A stretch of 64,000 bases of DNA from JBBRUG01 sp038247995 (GCA_038247995.1 JBBRUG010000001.1:1-64000), one strand, 5' to 3'. Shown: positions 51,997 through 60,701, numbered from the stretch's first letter. A program made the numbers and translations. Notes: a model not told the origin generated them from the letters alone.

Positions 51997-53172
51997 TTAC
52001 GCTTCAATTGTTGCCCGATAATATTGCTCTACGCCTTTCTTGAGCAGCAGAGCGGGATAGCCGGTTACGGGCACGCCGAGCGGGCTGCCCAGGGCGTAGT
52101 CGGGGCCGATCGAGACAAGTTCGCCGAGCCGCAGCGGTTCGTAGGCCCGCGGTGCCTCGCCCGCAATCTCGGCGGCGACACTCTCGGCGATGTGGCTGCC
52201 CTGGCGCATCGCGTAACTGGCTGTGGTTGGCACGGTTGCGTCGGGGCCGTTCGCCGGATCAGGGATCATGGCACAATCGCCGAGCGCAAAAATGGCCGCC
52301 TGGCCTTCGACCCGCAGGTAGCGATCAACTTTCACCCGGCCGCTCTTGGCCACCGGCAAGCCCGAATCAGCGAGCAGCGCCGGGCCTTGAATGCCGGCCG
52401 CCCAGACGATTGTCGCCGCGCGCAAAATGCGTCCGTCGCTCACCCGCAAGCGGCGCGGCTCAACAGCCGTGACGCCGGTGTTGAGGTAGACGCTGACGCC
52501 GAGTTGATCGAGGCGGTTCAATGCCGCGCGTGAGGCCCACTCGCCGAACTCTTGAAAGATGCCGTCGGCGCGTTCGACTAGCGCAATGCGCGCTTCGCCG
52601 CGGGGCACACTAGCCTGTTCGCTCAGATCGTCGGCCCAGGCGGCGAGCTCGCCGGCAAACTGGCCACCGGTGTAGCCCGCGCCGACAATGGCTGTGGTGA
52701 GCAGAATGCGCCGCTCGGTCGGGTCGGTGGTTTTGCCGGCGGCAATGAACTGATCGATCAGGTGGTCGCGCAGGCGCAGCGCATCGGGATAGGTGCGGAG
52801 CGGCAGCGTATGTTCACGTGCGCCGGGAATGCTGTGATAGGCGGTTTCGGCGCCCAGCGCAATAATCAGCTTATCGTAGGGCACCGGGTCGCTGTCGGCG
52901 AGGGCGACGTGGCGCTCAGCGGCATCGATCCGGCTGGCTCGGCCCTGGACAACCCTAATCGCACGATCACGTAGGAGGCGTTTCAGATCGTAGATCGCCT
53001 CACGGCTATGCAGGCCGGCGCTGGCGGTGAGGTGCAGGAGTTGGACGAGTTGGTGGTAGGGAAACTGATCAAGCAGGGTGATGCTGACGTCGGAACGGCC
53101 ACGCAGGAGCCGGTCGAGATCGAGGGCGGCGCGCAGGCCGGCATAACCGGCGCCGAGAATTAGGATTTTCAT
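51997..53172 (-). CDS. Type II NADH:quinone oxidoreductase-like flavoprotein
   Basis: The 391-residue protein has FAD- and NAD-binding Rossmann motifs 'ILGAGYAGLRAALDL' (1) and 'AIVGAGYTGGQFAGELA' (2), then 'AIFALGDCAMIP' and a membrane-associating C-terminal segment 'YPALLLKKGVEQYYRATIEA'. It resembles NDH-2, a peripheral enzyme passing electrons from NADH to quinones. It follows csmMN in the same direction after a 306-bp gap filled with repeats, so it may be separately expressed. Confidence 0.86.
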   Translation of the reverse strand: MKILILGAGYAGLRAALDLDRLLRGRSDVSITLLDQFPYHQLVQLLHLTASAGLHSREAIYDLKRLLRDRAIRVVQGRASRIDAAERHVALADSDPVPYDKLIIALGAETAYHSIPGAREHTLPLRTYPDALRLRDHLIDQFIAAGKTTDPTERRILLTTAIVGAGYTGGQFAGELAAWADDLSEQASVPRGEARIALVERADGIFQEFGEWASRAALNRLDQLGVSVYLNTGVTAVEPRRLRVSDGRILRAATIVWAAGIQGPALLADSGLPVAKSGRVKVDRYLRVEGQAAIFALGDCAMIPDPANGPDATVPTTASYAMRQGSHIAESVAAEIAGEAPRAYEPLRLGELVSIGPDYALGSPLGVPVTGYPALLLKKGVEQYYRATIEA

Positions 53173-53478
53173 CGTTGGTGCTGTTTCTACTTGGATGCGA
53201 GGATTCAGGATTCAGGATTCAGGAGACGAGCGTTGCAGTGTTCCTCCTGACTCCTGACTCCTGGCTTTTGTCTTTCCAGCATACCACCAATTCGCTTGCC
53301 CGCAGAGCGAACAAAAGGCGACATGGTGAACTGTGCATTGGCACAGCGATCACCGTGTCGCCTCGGCGGATTTGTCATGGACATCGCCGTTCCCCGCTTC
53401 AGTGGCTCCTCAGCGTGGCTCAGTGTTCAATGAACCGCCGACCTCAGTGCCTCAGTGGCACATCAGCCTGCTCAGTGT
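53173..53478. other. 306-bp intergenic region with heptamer arrays
   Basis: No gene. It contains three AGGATTC units (53200-53220) and three CTCCTGA/CTCCTGG units (53244-53264), the two arrays being near-complementary, followed by a stretch rich in CTCAGTG-like repeats. It divides the NDH-2-like gene from csmN. Confidence 0.7.
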
Positions 53479-53931
53479 TCAGTTCATTGGCGGCGGCGGC
53501 GTCTTGGCCGGCTTTTCCACCCACTCGTCCACCCTGGCGGCGGCGCGCTCGGTCCCATCGGCGGCACGCTCGGCGGTGCGCTCGACAGCGGTGCCGAACT
53601 CCTCAGCGGCGCGTGAGAGACGCTCGGAGAAGGCCCGTGCTCGCTCACCGATCCGCTCGGTACTGGGCATGCTGGGCATGCGCGGCGTGGTTGTCGTGCC
53701 GCTGAAGATGTCATCGACGACCCGCTCGGAGACGCCGGCGAGTTCGCGGGGCAGCGCCACAACGGCGCGGGCCAGTTCGGCCATCGCGCGGCGCACCCGA
53801 CGGCGGGAGCCTTTAGGCAGCAGAATGAGTGGGGCAGAGGCAACCGTCAGGCCTAGGCGGGCCGCACCGCCCACAAAGGCGGCGCCGATTTCGAACAGGC
53901 CATCACGTTCGACGCGAGTTTCGTGGCTCAT
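53479..53931 (-). CDS. csmN: Chlorosome envelope protein, CsmN-like
   Basis: The 150-residue (about 16 kDa) protein has an N-terminal hydrophobic stretch (residues 13-40, 'FEIGAAFVGGAARLGLTVAS'), a basic linker ('GSRRRVRRA') and a helical Ala/Glu-rich tail ending in Pro. Its first 70 residues align with the 106-residue neighbour, matching the known CsmM/CsmN paralogue pair of Chloroflexus chlorosomes, where CsmN is the larger (~18 kDa). Location next to bchK and bchU supports this. AGGAG precedes the ATG. Exact homology was not tested. Confidence 0.7.
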   Translation of the reverse strand: MSHETRVERDGLFEIGAAFVGGAARLGLTVASAPLILLPKGSRRRVRRAMAELARAVVALPRELAGVSERVVDDIFSGTTTTPRMPSMPSTERIGERARAFSERLSRAAEEFGTAVERTAERAADGTERAAARVDEWVEKPAKTPPPPMN

Positions 53932-53963
53932 AAGAGTACTCCTGGTACGCTGTACGCGACAGC

Positions 53964-54284
53964 TTACGATGCGGACAGTTCGTCGTGCGGGGCATGGGGT
54001 GCCGTTGCGGCCGGCTTGTCACTCTCGGCGGCCCAATCCTCGATCGCCTCGCCGGCAATGTCGGCAAAGTCGCGTGGGAGGCTGGCAAAGGCGTGCATCA
54101 ACTCTTCGGTGGCGTTGCGCAGATGGCCGCGGGTTTCCGGGGGCATCAAGGCAAAAGGCAGCGTAAAGACCGAGAAGCCCAGCCGCACCACACCGCCGCC
54201 GAACTCCATCGCTTGCTCCGCGAAGCTATCGCTGCGTCGGGTTGCGACGCTCCGCACACGCACCTCTCCTGAAGACTCAGACAT
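53964..54284 (-). CDS. csmM: Chlorosome envelope protein, CsmM-like
   Basis: The 106-residue (about 11.5 kDa) protein has 'QAMEFGGGVVRLGFSVFTLPFALMPPETRGHLRNAT' and 'FASLPRDFADIAGEAIEDW', which align with the first part of the CsmN-like neighbour. Size and position fit CsmM, a chlorosome envelope protein of about 11 kDa. It should lie in the lipid monolayer around the BChl c core. AAGGAGG precedes the ATG. Confidence 0.7.
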   Translation of the reverse strand: MSESSGEVRVRSVATRRSDSFAEQAMEFGGGVVRLGFSVFTLPFALMPPETRGHLRNATEELMHAFASLPRDFADIAGEAIEDWAAESDKPAATAPHAPHDELSAS

Positions 54285-54302
54285 AGGGAACCTCCTTGTA
54301 AA

Positions 54303-55229
54303 CTACAGCGACCCAAAATAGCCGCCGACGAGAAATGCCGAAACAAACTGGATGAGTGCGACAAAGGGGTTGCTCGCCAGCAAGTAACGTACATAGTTCT
54401 TCTGGCTGGGATCCTGATAAAGCTTGATCTGATTATAGACCGGCGCTACCAGGGCCAGTAAGATGAACGCAGCAACCCAATATTGCCCCCACAAGATCGC
54501 CAGCACCATTAATAAAACTTCCGAGAGATTGATCACCAGATACGCAACGAGCAGCGTACGCTTGACCCCGATCGCCACCGCCAGTGATTGGAGGCCGTGC
54601 TGACGATCACCCTCGACACTCTTGATATCGTTGAGAAAGAGCAAACCGGCCGCGAGCGAGCCATTGATCCAGGCGATAATCACGCTCTCCCAGGTGAGCT
54701 GGGAAAAAATCACGTGGCCGGCGATCCAACTCATGCTCACATAACCCAACCCCACAGCGGGCGGACCAAGCCAGAAGTGTTTCTTCAGTTTGAGTGGCGG
54801 CGCACTATAGATCACCGAGAGCACAATGCCCAATGCTGCGAGCAGGACAATGAGCGGGTTGCCGAAGAGCAACGAGATGCCGATTGTCGCCGTGCCGAGG
54901 ATGATCCAGTTAAACCGCGCTTCCTGGAGCGTCACCAACCCGGCTGGGATCGGCCGCTCCGGGTCGTTGATTGCATCCAGTTCATGATCGTAGTAGTCGT
55001 TAATGCTCTGGCTGAAACCGGTGCCCAGCGGCCCGGTCATCAGTGCGCCGAGCAGGGCTAAGGCCCAGTGGCGCGGATCGGCTATATTGAAGCCGAACAT
55101 CCAACCCGACGCAATCGCGCCGCAAAGGCAGACGATCGCGGGCGAGATCCAGGTTACCGGGTCGGCCAGTTCAATATGGGCCCGAACTTTTTTTGCCAGG
55201 GGCACCTGCTGGTCTGTACTGGTTAGCAT
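54303..55229 (-). CDS. bchK: Bacteriochlorophyll c synthase (BchK, UbiA family)
   Basis: The 308-residue polytopic prenyltransferase has the first Asp-rich motif 'NDYYDHELDAIND' (residues 77-89) and the second 'NDIKSVEGDRQHGLQSL', with about seven membrane helices between. It attaches a long alcohol to bacteriochlorophyllide. BchG/ChlG would be close alternatives; position between bchU and csm genes makes the BChl c enzyme BchK most likely. It lies inside the leftward operon, 33 bp after bchU. Confidence 0.83.
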   Translation of the reverse strand: MLTSTDQQVPLAKKVRAHIELADPVTWISPAIVCLCGAIASGWMFGFNIADPRHWALALLGALMTGPLGTGFSQSINDYYDHELDAINDPERPIPAGLVTLQEARFNWIILGTATIGISLLFGNPLIVLLAALGIVLSVIYSAPPLKLKKHFWLGPPAVGLGYVSMSWIAGHVIFSQLTWESVIIAWINGSLAAGLLFLNDIKSVEGDRQHGLQSLAVAIGVKRTLLVAYLVINLSEVLLMVLAILWGQYWVAAFILLALVAPVYNQIKLYQDPSQKNYVRYLLASNPFVALIQFVSAFLVGGYFGSL

Positions 55230-55261
55230 CGTCGCTCGCTCCGCCAGCGGGCCGGCGCCCT

Positions 55262-56353
55262 CTACTGCTTCACCGCCTGGTACAATACGTGGTCGTAGGC
55301 GGCAGTGGACGACACGTCGCCGAAGCCAATACTACGCAGCAACTCCGGATAGATCGCGTGATCTTTGAATTCCAACACCGAGAAGCCCATGCCCACGGCG
55401 CAGAGATAATGGGTCAGGTAATCGTAGTTCGGCTTGGCCGGATCGCTGATCACCATGTCGAGGATCAGTACCCGCCCGCCCGGTTCCAGCGCATCGTGGG
55501 CCTTCTGGAGCAGCATCGTGCAGAACTGCGGGTTCATCGGGTAGAGAATGCGCCCAAAGAAGACGGCATCGCCCTTGGGGTATGGCTCGCGGTACATATC
55601 AACCACCGTCGGTGTGATCCGCTCGCTAAGCCCGCGCGCGGCGACGTTCTCTTCCACCAACTCAACCGCACTCGGCAGGTTGATCAGCGTAACATTCAGC
55701 TCCGGGAAGCGTTCGCAGAGGATGGAGGCAATATCGCCGATCCCGCCGCCCACATCGATCAGCCGGTTCACTTCGTGCAACTGGGCGTAGTCGCGCAGCA
55801 TTTTGATCGGGAAGTGCAGGTTACTGCGGTGGATCGTCTCGTAGAAGACGCTGTCTTCCCGCGTGCGCGGCGGGTGCGGGATCAGGCTGGTGAAGTCGGT
55901 CTTCCCGCGCACCACATCAGCCATATTGACATAATAATTCTCCACCAAGCTGGCGATGTAATCCACGAAGGGCACCATGGTCAGGTTGCGATGCGCGTCG
56001 GGGGCGGTAAAGAACTGCTCAGCGAAGTTGGTGAGCTGCCAGCCGCCGTCTACACCATGTGCAAGGCCGATCTGTTGCATTGTGACCAGGAACTTCTCCA
56101 GCCGGGCGGGTACGCTGTTCGTTGCCGTAGCCAGGTTGTCGAGGCTATGCGTGCCGGTGGCCATTGCATCGAAGAGGCCGAGATCGACGGCAGCCTTGAT
56201 CACAAAAAAATCGACCGTGCCCTTGAATACCATATCGTAGGCGCGTTCGGAGCCGGCGAACAACTCGGCGTCGTTCGTGCTACAGCGGCAGCCCGGTGAA
56301 CAGCGCAACGGCGCTTCGGTTGTTGATTCTGAACTTGGCGCAAGAGTTGTCAT
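55262..56353 (-). CDS. bchU: Bacteriochlorophyllide C-20 methyltransferase BchU
   Basis: The 363-residue enzyme has an N-terminal Cys-rich stretch (Cys18, 22, 24), a winged-helix dimerisation domain, and a SAM-binding domain with 'LIDVGGGIGD' (198-207). It methylates the C-20 meso position, the step that distinguishes BChl c from BChl d, shifting chlorosome absorption. It sits immediately upstream of bchK in the same operon. Confidence 0.87.
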   Translation of the reverse strand: MTTLAPSSESTTEAPLRCSPGCRCSTNDAELFAGSERAYDMVFKGTVDFFVIKAAVDLGLFDAMATGTHSLDNLATATNSVPARLEKFLVTMQQIGLAHGVDGGWQLTNFAEQFFTAPDAHRNLTMVPFVDYIASLVENYYVNMADVVRGKTDFTSLIPHPPRTREDSVFYETIHRSNLHFPIKMLRDYAQLHEVNRLIDVGGGIGDIASILCERFPELNVTLINLPSAVELVEENVAARGLSERITPTVVDMYREPYPKGDAVFFGRILYPMNPQFCTMLLQKAHDALEPGGRVLILDMVISDPAKPNYDYLTHYLCAVGMGFSVLEFKDHAIYPELLRSIGFGDVSSTAAYDHVLYQAVKQ

Positions 56354-56378
56354 CGGTCTTCTTTCCAGTACAAGGCGT

Positions 56379-56409
56379 AGGCTTCAGGCTTCAGGCTTCA
56401 GGCTTCAGG
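56379..56409. repeat. Heptamer tandem repeat (AGGCTTC, 4 copies)
   Basis: Four copies of AGGCTTC separate bchU from the membrane protein gene. A further 14-bp unit (CTGCCGCCTGCGAC, 56447-56481) lies in the 3' end of that gene. Confidence 0.85.
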
Positions 56410-56426
56410 AGGTTTAGGATGCTGCT

Positions 56427-56945
56427 TTACGTTTCAGACCCGACCCCTGCCGCCTGCGACCTGCCGCCTGCGACCTGCCGCCTAGCCCGATTCAGCAGTG
56501 GTTGGGCGAAGATCGGCAGGTAGCTAAACCACCAGGAGCTATAGCCGAGCCAGGCAAAAATGCGATGGATGCGGGCGCGGCGCGGGTTGCTGCCCAACGT
56601 TGGCCCCCAGCGGTGACCGGTGATCAGCGCCCCGACCATGCCAATCGTCGGCAGCGGGCCGCTGATCATGAAGTAGATCTTTAGCCAACGCGGCTGATGC
56701 TGCCCGCCGAAATCTTCCTCGCGGAAGAGCCGCCCTACGCCGACAACCGCGACCATCACGTTCATCAGCCAGTCGAAGCCATGGGCCAGATAGGCGAGCC
56801 GGGTGCGCAAGATTGCGCGCTCCGGGTTGTGCACTTGAGCTTCTTGGCGGCAGAGCCGCAAGACGGCGGTGTAGCATGCCAGGGCCACCCCACTCACCAG
56901 GGCCATCAAGTACAACATTTGTCGGTCAATGCGCTGTTGGTTCAT
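56427..56945 (-). CDS. Membrane protein of unknown function, first in the bchU-bchK-csm operon
   Basis: The 172-residue protein has about four hydrophobic segments (e.g. 'MLYLMALVSGVALACYTAV', 'WLMNVMVAVVGVGRL', 'IYFMISGPLPTIGMVGALIT'); no signal peptide is obvious. It resembles integral proteins of the DUF2269 kind only weakly. Its last 25 residues derive from a 14-bp repeat and may not be conserved. It starts at ATG 56945 next to a strong promoter and has no Shine-Dalgarno sequence. Function in pigment synthesis or chlorosome assembly is possible by context. Confidence 0.75.
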   Translation of the reverse strand: MNQQRIDRQMLYLMALVSGVALACYTAVLRLCRQEAQVHNPERAILRTRLAYLAHGFDWLMNVMVAVVGVGRLFREEDFGGQHQPRWLKIYFMISGPLPTIGMVGALITGHRWGPTLGSNPRRARIHRIFAWLGYSSWWFSYLPIFAQPLLNRARRQVAGGRSQAAGVGSET

Positions 56946-56953
56946 GTTTTTGT

Positions 56954-56981
56954 ATTATAGTACAAAACGTAGATATTTCAA
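56954..56981 (-). promoter_or_regulatory. Promoter upstream of the bchU-bchK-csm operon, leaderless arrangement
   Basis: On the minus strand TTGAAA (56981-56976), 16-bp spacer, TATAAT (56959-56954). The -10 box ends eight bases before ATG 56945, so the transcript should start about two bases before the codon. This AT-rich island stands out in the GC-rich region. Confidence 0.65.
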
Positions 56982-56993
56982 ACAAATTTCGGG

Positions 56994-57674
56994 TCAATCC
57001 ATCCATAGGGGTACCACATCTGGGGCGCCGTACCATGTGCGTGGTGCGTTATAGAGTACGTGGCGGGCGCCGTCGATCACCAGGTTGTCGGCGCCGGCCA
57101 GGTAACAGGCCGAGGTTGGGATTACCCCATCGCCGTCTTGGTCGCCATTGCCGAACGAAACCTCGTACGAGCGCCAGGCGATCATCGCTTCGATCGCGCC
57201 GATCCGTCGCCCGCGCACACCGCGCCCGGCCACCGAGCGATAGTTGATGTGTGGGTAGTAAGCGCCGGGATAGCGTTCGTTCAGTATTCCGGCAAAGTTG
57301 GCCACCCAGACCTCGACGGTTGAATGCGCCGTGCCGAGGGTGATCAGGCTGCTCACGTAGCTCTGGCCGTTGTAGCGCACACCATCGAGCGGCTCGGCGG
57401 CAAGGTAGGCGCGCGCCAGCCGTCCGCCGGCGCTATGGCCGATCAGATCGACATCTGCGCTGCCGGTTTCGCTGCGCGCGATTTCGACGGTTTCCGCCAG
57501 CAGATTGAGCACCGGCGCAAAATCGGGATCGCGCAATGTCGCCCAGCGTGAACGGGCAACCTGGGTAATATAAACAATCCTGGAATACGGCGGCGCGGCG
57601 AGGATGCGGGCCATCCCGAGGTAATCTTCGGGGGATGAGAGCCAGCCCCCCAGAATAACAATTGGCCGGTTCAT
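56994..57674 (-). CDS. Lipase-like alpha/beta hydrolase
   Basis: The 226-residue protein has 'IVILGGWLSSPEDYLGMARIL', 'DVDLIGHSAGGRLARAYLA' (the nucleophile Ser in GHSAGG), and 'GNGDQDGDGVIPTSA' with an Asp-rich loop. It resembles triacylglycerol lipase or thioesterase-like enzymes and acts in the cytosol (no signal). In the chlorosome cluster it might act on pigment esters or monolayer lipids, but this is inference. The ATG at 57674 gives the best family N-terminus. Confidence 0.82.
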   Translation of the reverse strand: MNRPIVILGGWLSSPEDYLGMARILAAPPYSRIVYITQVARSRWATLRDPDFAPVLNLLAETVEIARSETGSADVDLIGHSAGGRLARAYLAAEPLDGVRYNGQSYVSSLITLGTAHSTVEVWVANFAGILNERYPGAYYPHINYRSVAGRGVRGRRIGAIEAMIAWRSYEVSFGNGDQDGDGVIPTSACYLAGADNLVIDGARHVLYNAPRTWYGAPDVVPLWMD

Positions 57675-57749
57675 AGATGTTTTGGAGGCAATGCCCCGCA
57701 CCCGCTCATGAAGAAAGGGTGCGGGGCTGAAGGCGACACAGCCGCCGCA

Positions 57750-58679
57750 TTAATCCTTCTTCTCTGGCTCGTCGGCAGGCGGTACAACCGGCGGCGGCAC
57801 GACCGGTGTTTCCATAACCGGCGGCACAACTGGCGGCGGTACAATCGGCGCAACGCTTAGTGGGCCACTATTGCTCTCGCCATTGGTCGTTACTTTGATG
57901 CGCCGAATGGGTTGCTGACTTCGCGTGGAGCCGGGCAGCGCATCGCCGGCGGCATCGGCCGCCTCGCGCCCAAGCCGGCCGAGTTCATCGGTCTGGAAGC
58001 GTAACCAGTAGCTGTAGAACTCCCAGACATCCTCGATCGTTTTGCGCGTCTGCTTGGTGAACGCCTCCAACCCTTCCGGCGGCAGAGCGCCGCGCGCATA
58101 AGCGCGGAATAGGTAGCCGATGGGTTGTACATAGCCTTCGGGGGTCGGCGTTCCGGTCAGGTTTGCCCCTGGAGTGACGCTACCAACGCCATAGCCGTCG
58201 CGCGGTAGAGTTGTCGGCGCACCCTGGGCACTGGAGTTGTTCGGATCGCGGCGGAAATCCAAGCCACTCGTCGAGCCGCCGCCGGTGCTGGCCGGGCGAT
58301 AGGTGGGGGCCGGCTGTGGCGCACTCGGCGTACGGAGCGGTTCGGAAGCAGGCCGGGTTACGGGGGCCGGGCGGACTGGAGTGGCGGGCAACGTTGCCGT
58401 CATGCGCCGCGGACCGGCGCCTGGCCCGCTGAGCAACTGGCCGGCCACCGGATCATACACCGAACTGGGGCCATAACGCTTCGGTTCGTTGAAGTCGAGG
58501 CCGAGCCAACTGCGCACAAAGCCGGGCACCCAACCGGTACCTTGTTCGGCCATGCGCTGTCGGTCGCTACTGGAGCGATCATATGCGGGTGGGTCGTAAT
58601 CGGAATTCAAGCCAAGCAGATTGCGCGCCCAGCGAGGCATCCAGCGAACGGTGGAGTTGCGATCATCAAAATTACTCAT
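57750..58679 (-). CDS. Pro-rich protein of the chlorosome cluster, with twin N-terminal motif
   Basis: The 309-residue protein has no recognised enzyme domain. Two similar motifs near the N-terminus ('WMPRWARNLLGLNSDYDPP' and 'WVPGFVRSWLGLDFNEP', about residues 13 and 50) could be amphipathic membrane-binding helices. A Pro/Ala/Gly-rich middle is followed by a helical segment ('GYLFRAYARGALPPEGLEAF') and the motif 'PIRRIKVTTNGESN', matched by 'PVRRISLGRNGNNA' in the gene at 63188. It may be a chlorosome envelope or assembly protein. Confidence 0.7.
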   Translation of the reverse strand: MSNFDDRNSTVRWMPRWARNLLGLNSDYDPPAYDRSSSDRQRMAEQGTGWVPGFVRSWLGLDFNEPKRYGPSSVYDPVAGQLLSGPGAGPRRMTATLPATPVRPAPVTRPASEPLRTPSAPQPAPTYRPASTGGGSTSGLDFRRDPNNSSAQGAPTTLPRDGYGVGSVTPGANLTGTPTPEGYVQPIGYLFRAYARGALPPEGLEAFTKQTRKTIEDVWEFYSYWLRFQTDELGRLGREAADAAGDALPGSTRSQQPIRRIKVTTNGESNSGPLSVAPIVPPPVVPPVMETPVVPPPVVPPADEPEKKD

Positions 58680-58700
58680 AGCCGATGTCCTTTATTCCGC

Positions 58701-59594
58701 TCAACTGCCGGCAGCGAAGGCGAACAGGCTTTTACGCTGACGCTGATGGGGCGCGAAGCAGAAATTGATCACTCGTTCGAGGTCGTCGTTCGGGTAACGC
58801 CGATCCAGCGTGCTGATCGAGTCGAGCACATAGGCCAGTTGCTCGCTCGCCATTGTCGGCGTGCAGCGCACCACGCTGCGGATGATCGTGCGCCGCAGGT
58901 GCATACTGTAGCGCAGGCTGGTGCCCGCGAGACGGCTCATCACGGCGTCGCGGATGTCGGCGTTGTCGCTGTGGCGCGTCAGCCAGCGGGCCAGCCCGAG
59001 GCGCTCGCTGCGATCCAGATAGAAGTTCACCAGGTCGGCCAGGGCGATGTCGCTCGTCACTGAGGTGACTTCGGCCCAGCGCTTGGCAAATGACTGTTTG
59101 TGGAAAGCCGCTAATTCGGCGAGTTGGCCGACGAGATTGGCGGCGGTATAGTACGGTTCGCGCTCGAAGGTGCGCTGCAACCCCGACTCGTGTTCGGCGA
59201 GCACGGCCACCGCCTCGCGCACCACGCCGTCCGATTCATCGTAGCCGCCGGCGCGCATATGCATTTCGTGGGCCAGTTCGTGCAGCGCAATGCCCACTGA
59301 GCCGTCTTCGTCCCAGCGCCCCAGGATGACATACGATCCGCTGTTGGGCGAGAAGCTGCCGCTATCATTCCACAGGCCGCTGACCCGCCCGCCGTCGAGG
59401 GCTTCGAAGGTTAGCCGCTGCTCCAAAATGCCCGGCACGAGCGCCGCACCCCACATCGCGCCGGCGAGACGGCGGACCTTGCGCGCAAGTTGGGCCGTGT
59501 TGTAGCGGTACTCACCTACCATCAGGTTCTGTTCAGGCGCCCGCTCGATATCGATTATCACTTGCTGGCCGCCGGATCGAAGCAGTAATTGCAT
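58701..59594 (-). CDS. HExxH metallopeptidase-like protein
   Basis: The 297-residue protein carries a zinc-protease motif 'HELAHEMH' at about residue 104, following 'NSGSYVILGRWDEDGSVGIA', and an acidic residue further on. A downstream helical region ('MHLRRTIIRSVVRC', 'YVLDSISTLDRRYPNDDLERVI') shows no named family. No signal peptide. Start ATG 59594 has GGAG eight bases upstream; the GTG at 59603 is less likely. It lies between the Pro-rich gene and an alpha/beta hydrolase gene in the cluster. Confidence 0.75.
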   Translation of the reverse strand: MQLLLRSGGQQVIIDIERAPEQNLMVGEYRYNTAQLARKVRRLAGAMWGAALVPGILEQRLTFEALDGGRVSGLWNDSGSFSPNSGSYVILGRWDEDGSVGIALHELAHEMHMRAGGYDESDGVVREAVAVLAEHESGLQRTFEREPYYTAANLVGQLAELAAFHKQSFAKRWAEVTSVTSDIALADLVNFYLDRSERLGLARWLTRHSDNADIRDAVMSRLAGTSLRYSMHLRRTIIRSVVRCTPTMASEQLAYVLDSISTLDRRYPNDDLERVINFCFAPHQRQRKSLFAFAAGS

Positions 59595-59620
59595 AACCTT
59601 CACTCCACCCTAGCGTTACG

Positions 59621-59650
59621 AACAAAGGAACAAAGGAACAAAGGAACAAA
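59621..59650. repeat. Octamer tandem repeat (AACAAAGG, 3.75 copies)
   Basis: Tandem AACAAAGG units lie just upstream of the metallopeptidase-like start, between the two genes, with a period of 8 bp. Confidence 0.85.
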
Positions 59651-59674
59651 CTGCGGATCGTAGTCGGTAAACCG

Positions 59675-60685
59675 TCAATTTGTAGCGCCCCGTAAAAACA
59701 GCCGTAAAATCTGCACCACCTGTTCCGGTAGTTCAAACAGGATCAAATGGCCGCAGCGCGGTACTTCAAGAAAGACGCCATTCTGGGCATTTTGCATCAA
59801 CTTGCGCCCGCCGGCCGGCCGCATAATTGGGTCGCCGGCGCCGGCCACCAACAGGGTCTGCTGTTCCAGCGCGCGCATCTGTTCCGGCACAGCTTCCAGG
59901 ATCTCGCGCCGCGCCAGTTCCGCCGCCGACACGCGTACCGCTTCTGGATCGCAGCAGCGTAAACTGAGTGTGGCCAGCTTTACATCGCTTACCGGCGCGG
60001 TGTTGCGCGATAGCACGGCCAGGGCATAAATGTACGGGATCCACCAGAGGCCCCGGCGTTCAATTGGGCGCAAGACCCCGTTAAAAACGGTGTCGAGTAG
60101 CTTCGGCAGCAGCGCCGAGGCGGCCCGGCTGTAAGGCAACTGGCTAAAGTTAAAGAAGGCCAGCGAGCGCACGCGATCGGGGTGATCGTAGGCGTATTGC
60201 AGGGCAACGAAGGCGCCGAGCGAGAAGGCGGCGACGTGCTGGCTGGGCAGTTCGAGCGCATCGGCGAGCGCCGCGATATCGCCGCTGAAGCCGCTTACCG
60301 TATAGCCATGCCCCGGATCGCTGGCGGAGAAACCATGGCCCTTCAGATCGTAGGCGATGACCCGGTAGCCGGCCTGCGCCAGCGGATCAACAATATGATG
60401 CCACCAGTATGACGAGCAATCCCAGCCATGCACCAGGATCAATGGCTCACCGTTGCGCGGCCCGACATCCATATAGTGGTGGACAATGCCATTCAGGGTG
60501 ATGAATTTGGCCCGCCCCATCAGGTGCTGTTCATGCTCCAGGCGCCGCCGTTCGCGCCCACTGAGTTTTCCCGCAAGTTTGGCGGCTACTTCAGCGCTAT
60601 AGGTGGTGTATTTCTCGGTTGGCGCCGCCACAGCCGGGTGTACGCTGTGTTCCACCGCAGCATTCGTTTTTGTTGAATCAACCAT
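59675..60685 (-). CDS. Alpha/beta hydrolase of the chlorosome cluster
   Basis: The 336-residue hydrolase has 'LILVHGWDCSSYWWHHIV' (oxyanion region), the elbow 'HVAAFSLGAFVALQYA' (Ser in A-F-S-L-G), an Asp in 'LVAGAGDPIMRP' and a His in 'PRCGHLILFEL'. It has no signal. The replacement of the first Gly of G-x-S-x-G by Ala is mild. It is followed by the metallopeptidase gene and preceded by the degenerate ArsA-like gene; a role in pigment or lipid processing is inferred from position only. Confidence 0.82.
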   Translation of the reverse strand: MVDSTKTNAAVEHSVHPAVAAPTEKYTTYSAEVAAKLAGKLSGRERRRLEHEQHLMGRAKFITLNGIVHHYMDVGPRNGEPLILVHGWDCSSYWWHHIVDPLAQAGYRVIAYDLKGHGFSASDPGHGYTVSGFSGDIAALADALELPSQHVAAFSLGAFVALQYAYDHPDRVRSLAFFNFSQLPYSRAASALLPKLLDTVFNGVLRPIERRGLWWIPYIYALAVLSRNTAPVSDVKLATLSLRCCDPEAVRVSAAELARREILEAVPEQMRALEQQTLLVAGAGDPIMRPAGGRKLMQNAQNGVFLEVPRCGHLILFELPEQVVQILRLFLRGATN

Positions 60686-60701
60686 CGCTCACCCTCTGCC
60701 T

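Noticed and set aside
53393..53478. Insertion sequence remnant suggested by repeated CTCAGTG pieces
   Set aside because: No transposase motif or terminal inverted repeats were found; only short repeats are visible.
55193..56299. Long plus-strand frame of 368 codons across bchU
   Set aside because: It is antisense to bchU/bchK, shows no family pattern and follows GC-rich codon bias of the real gene.
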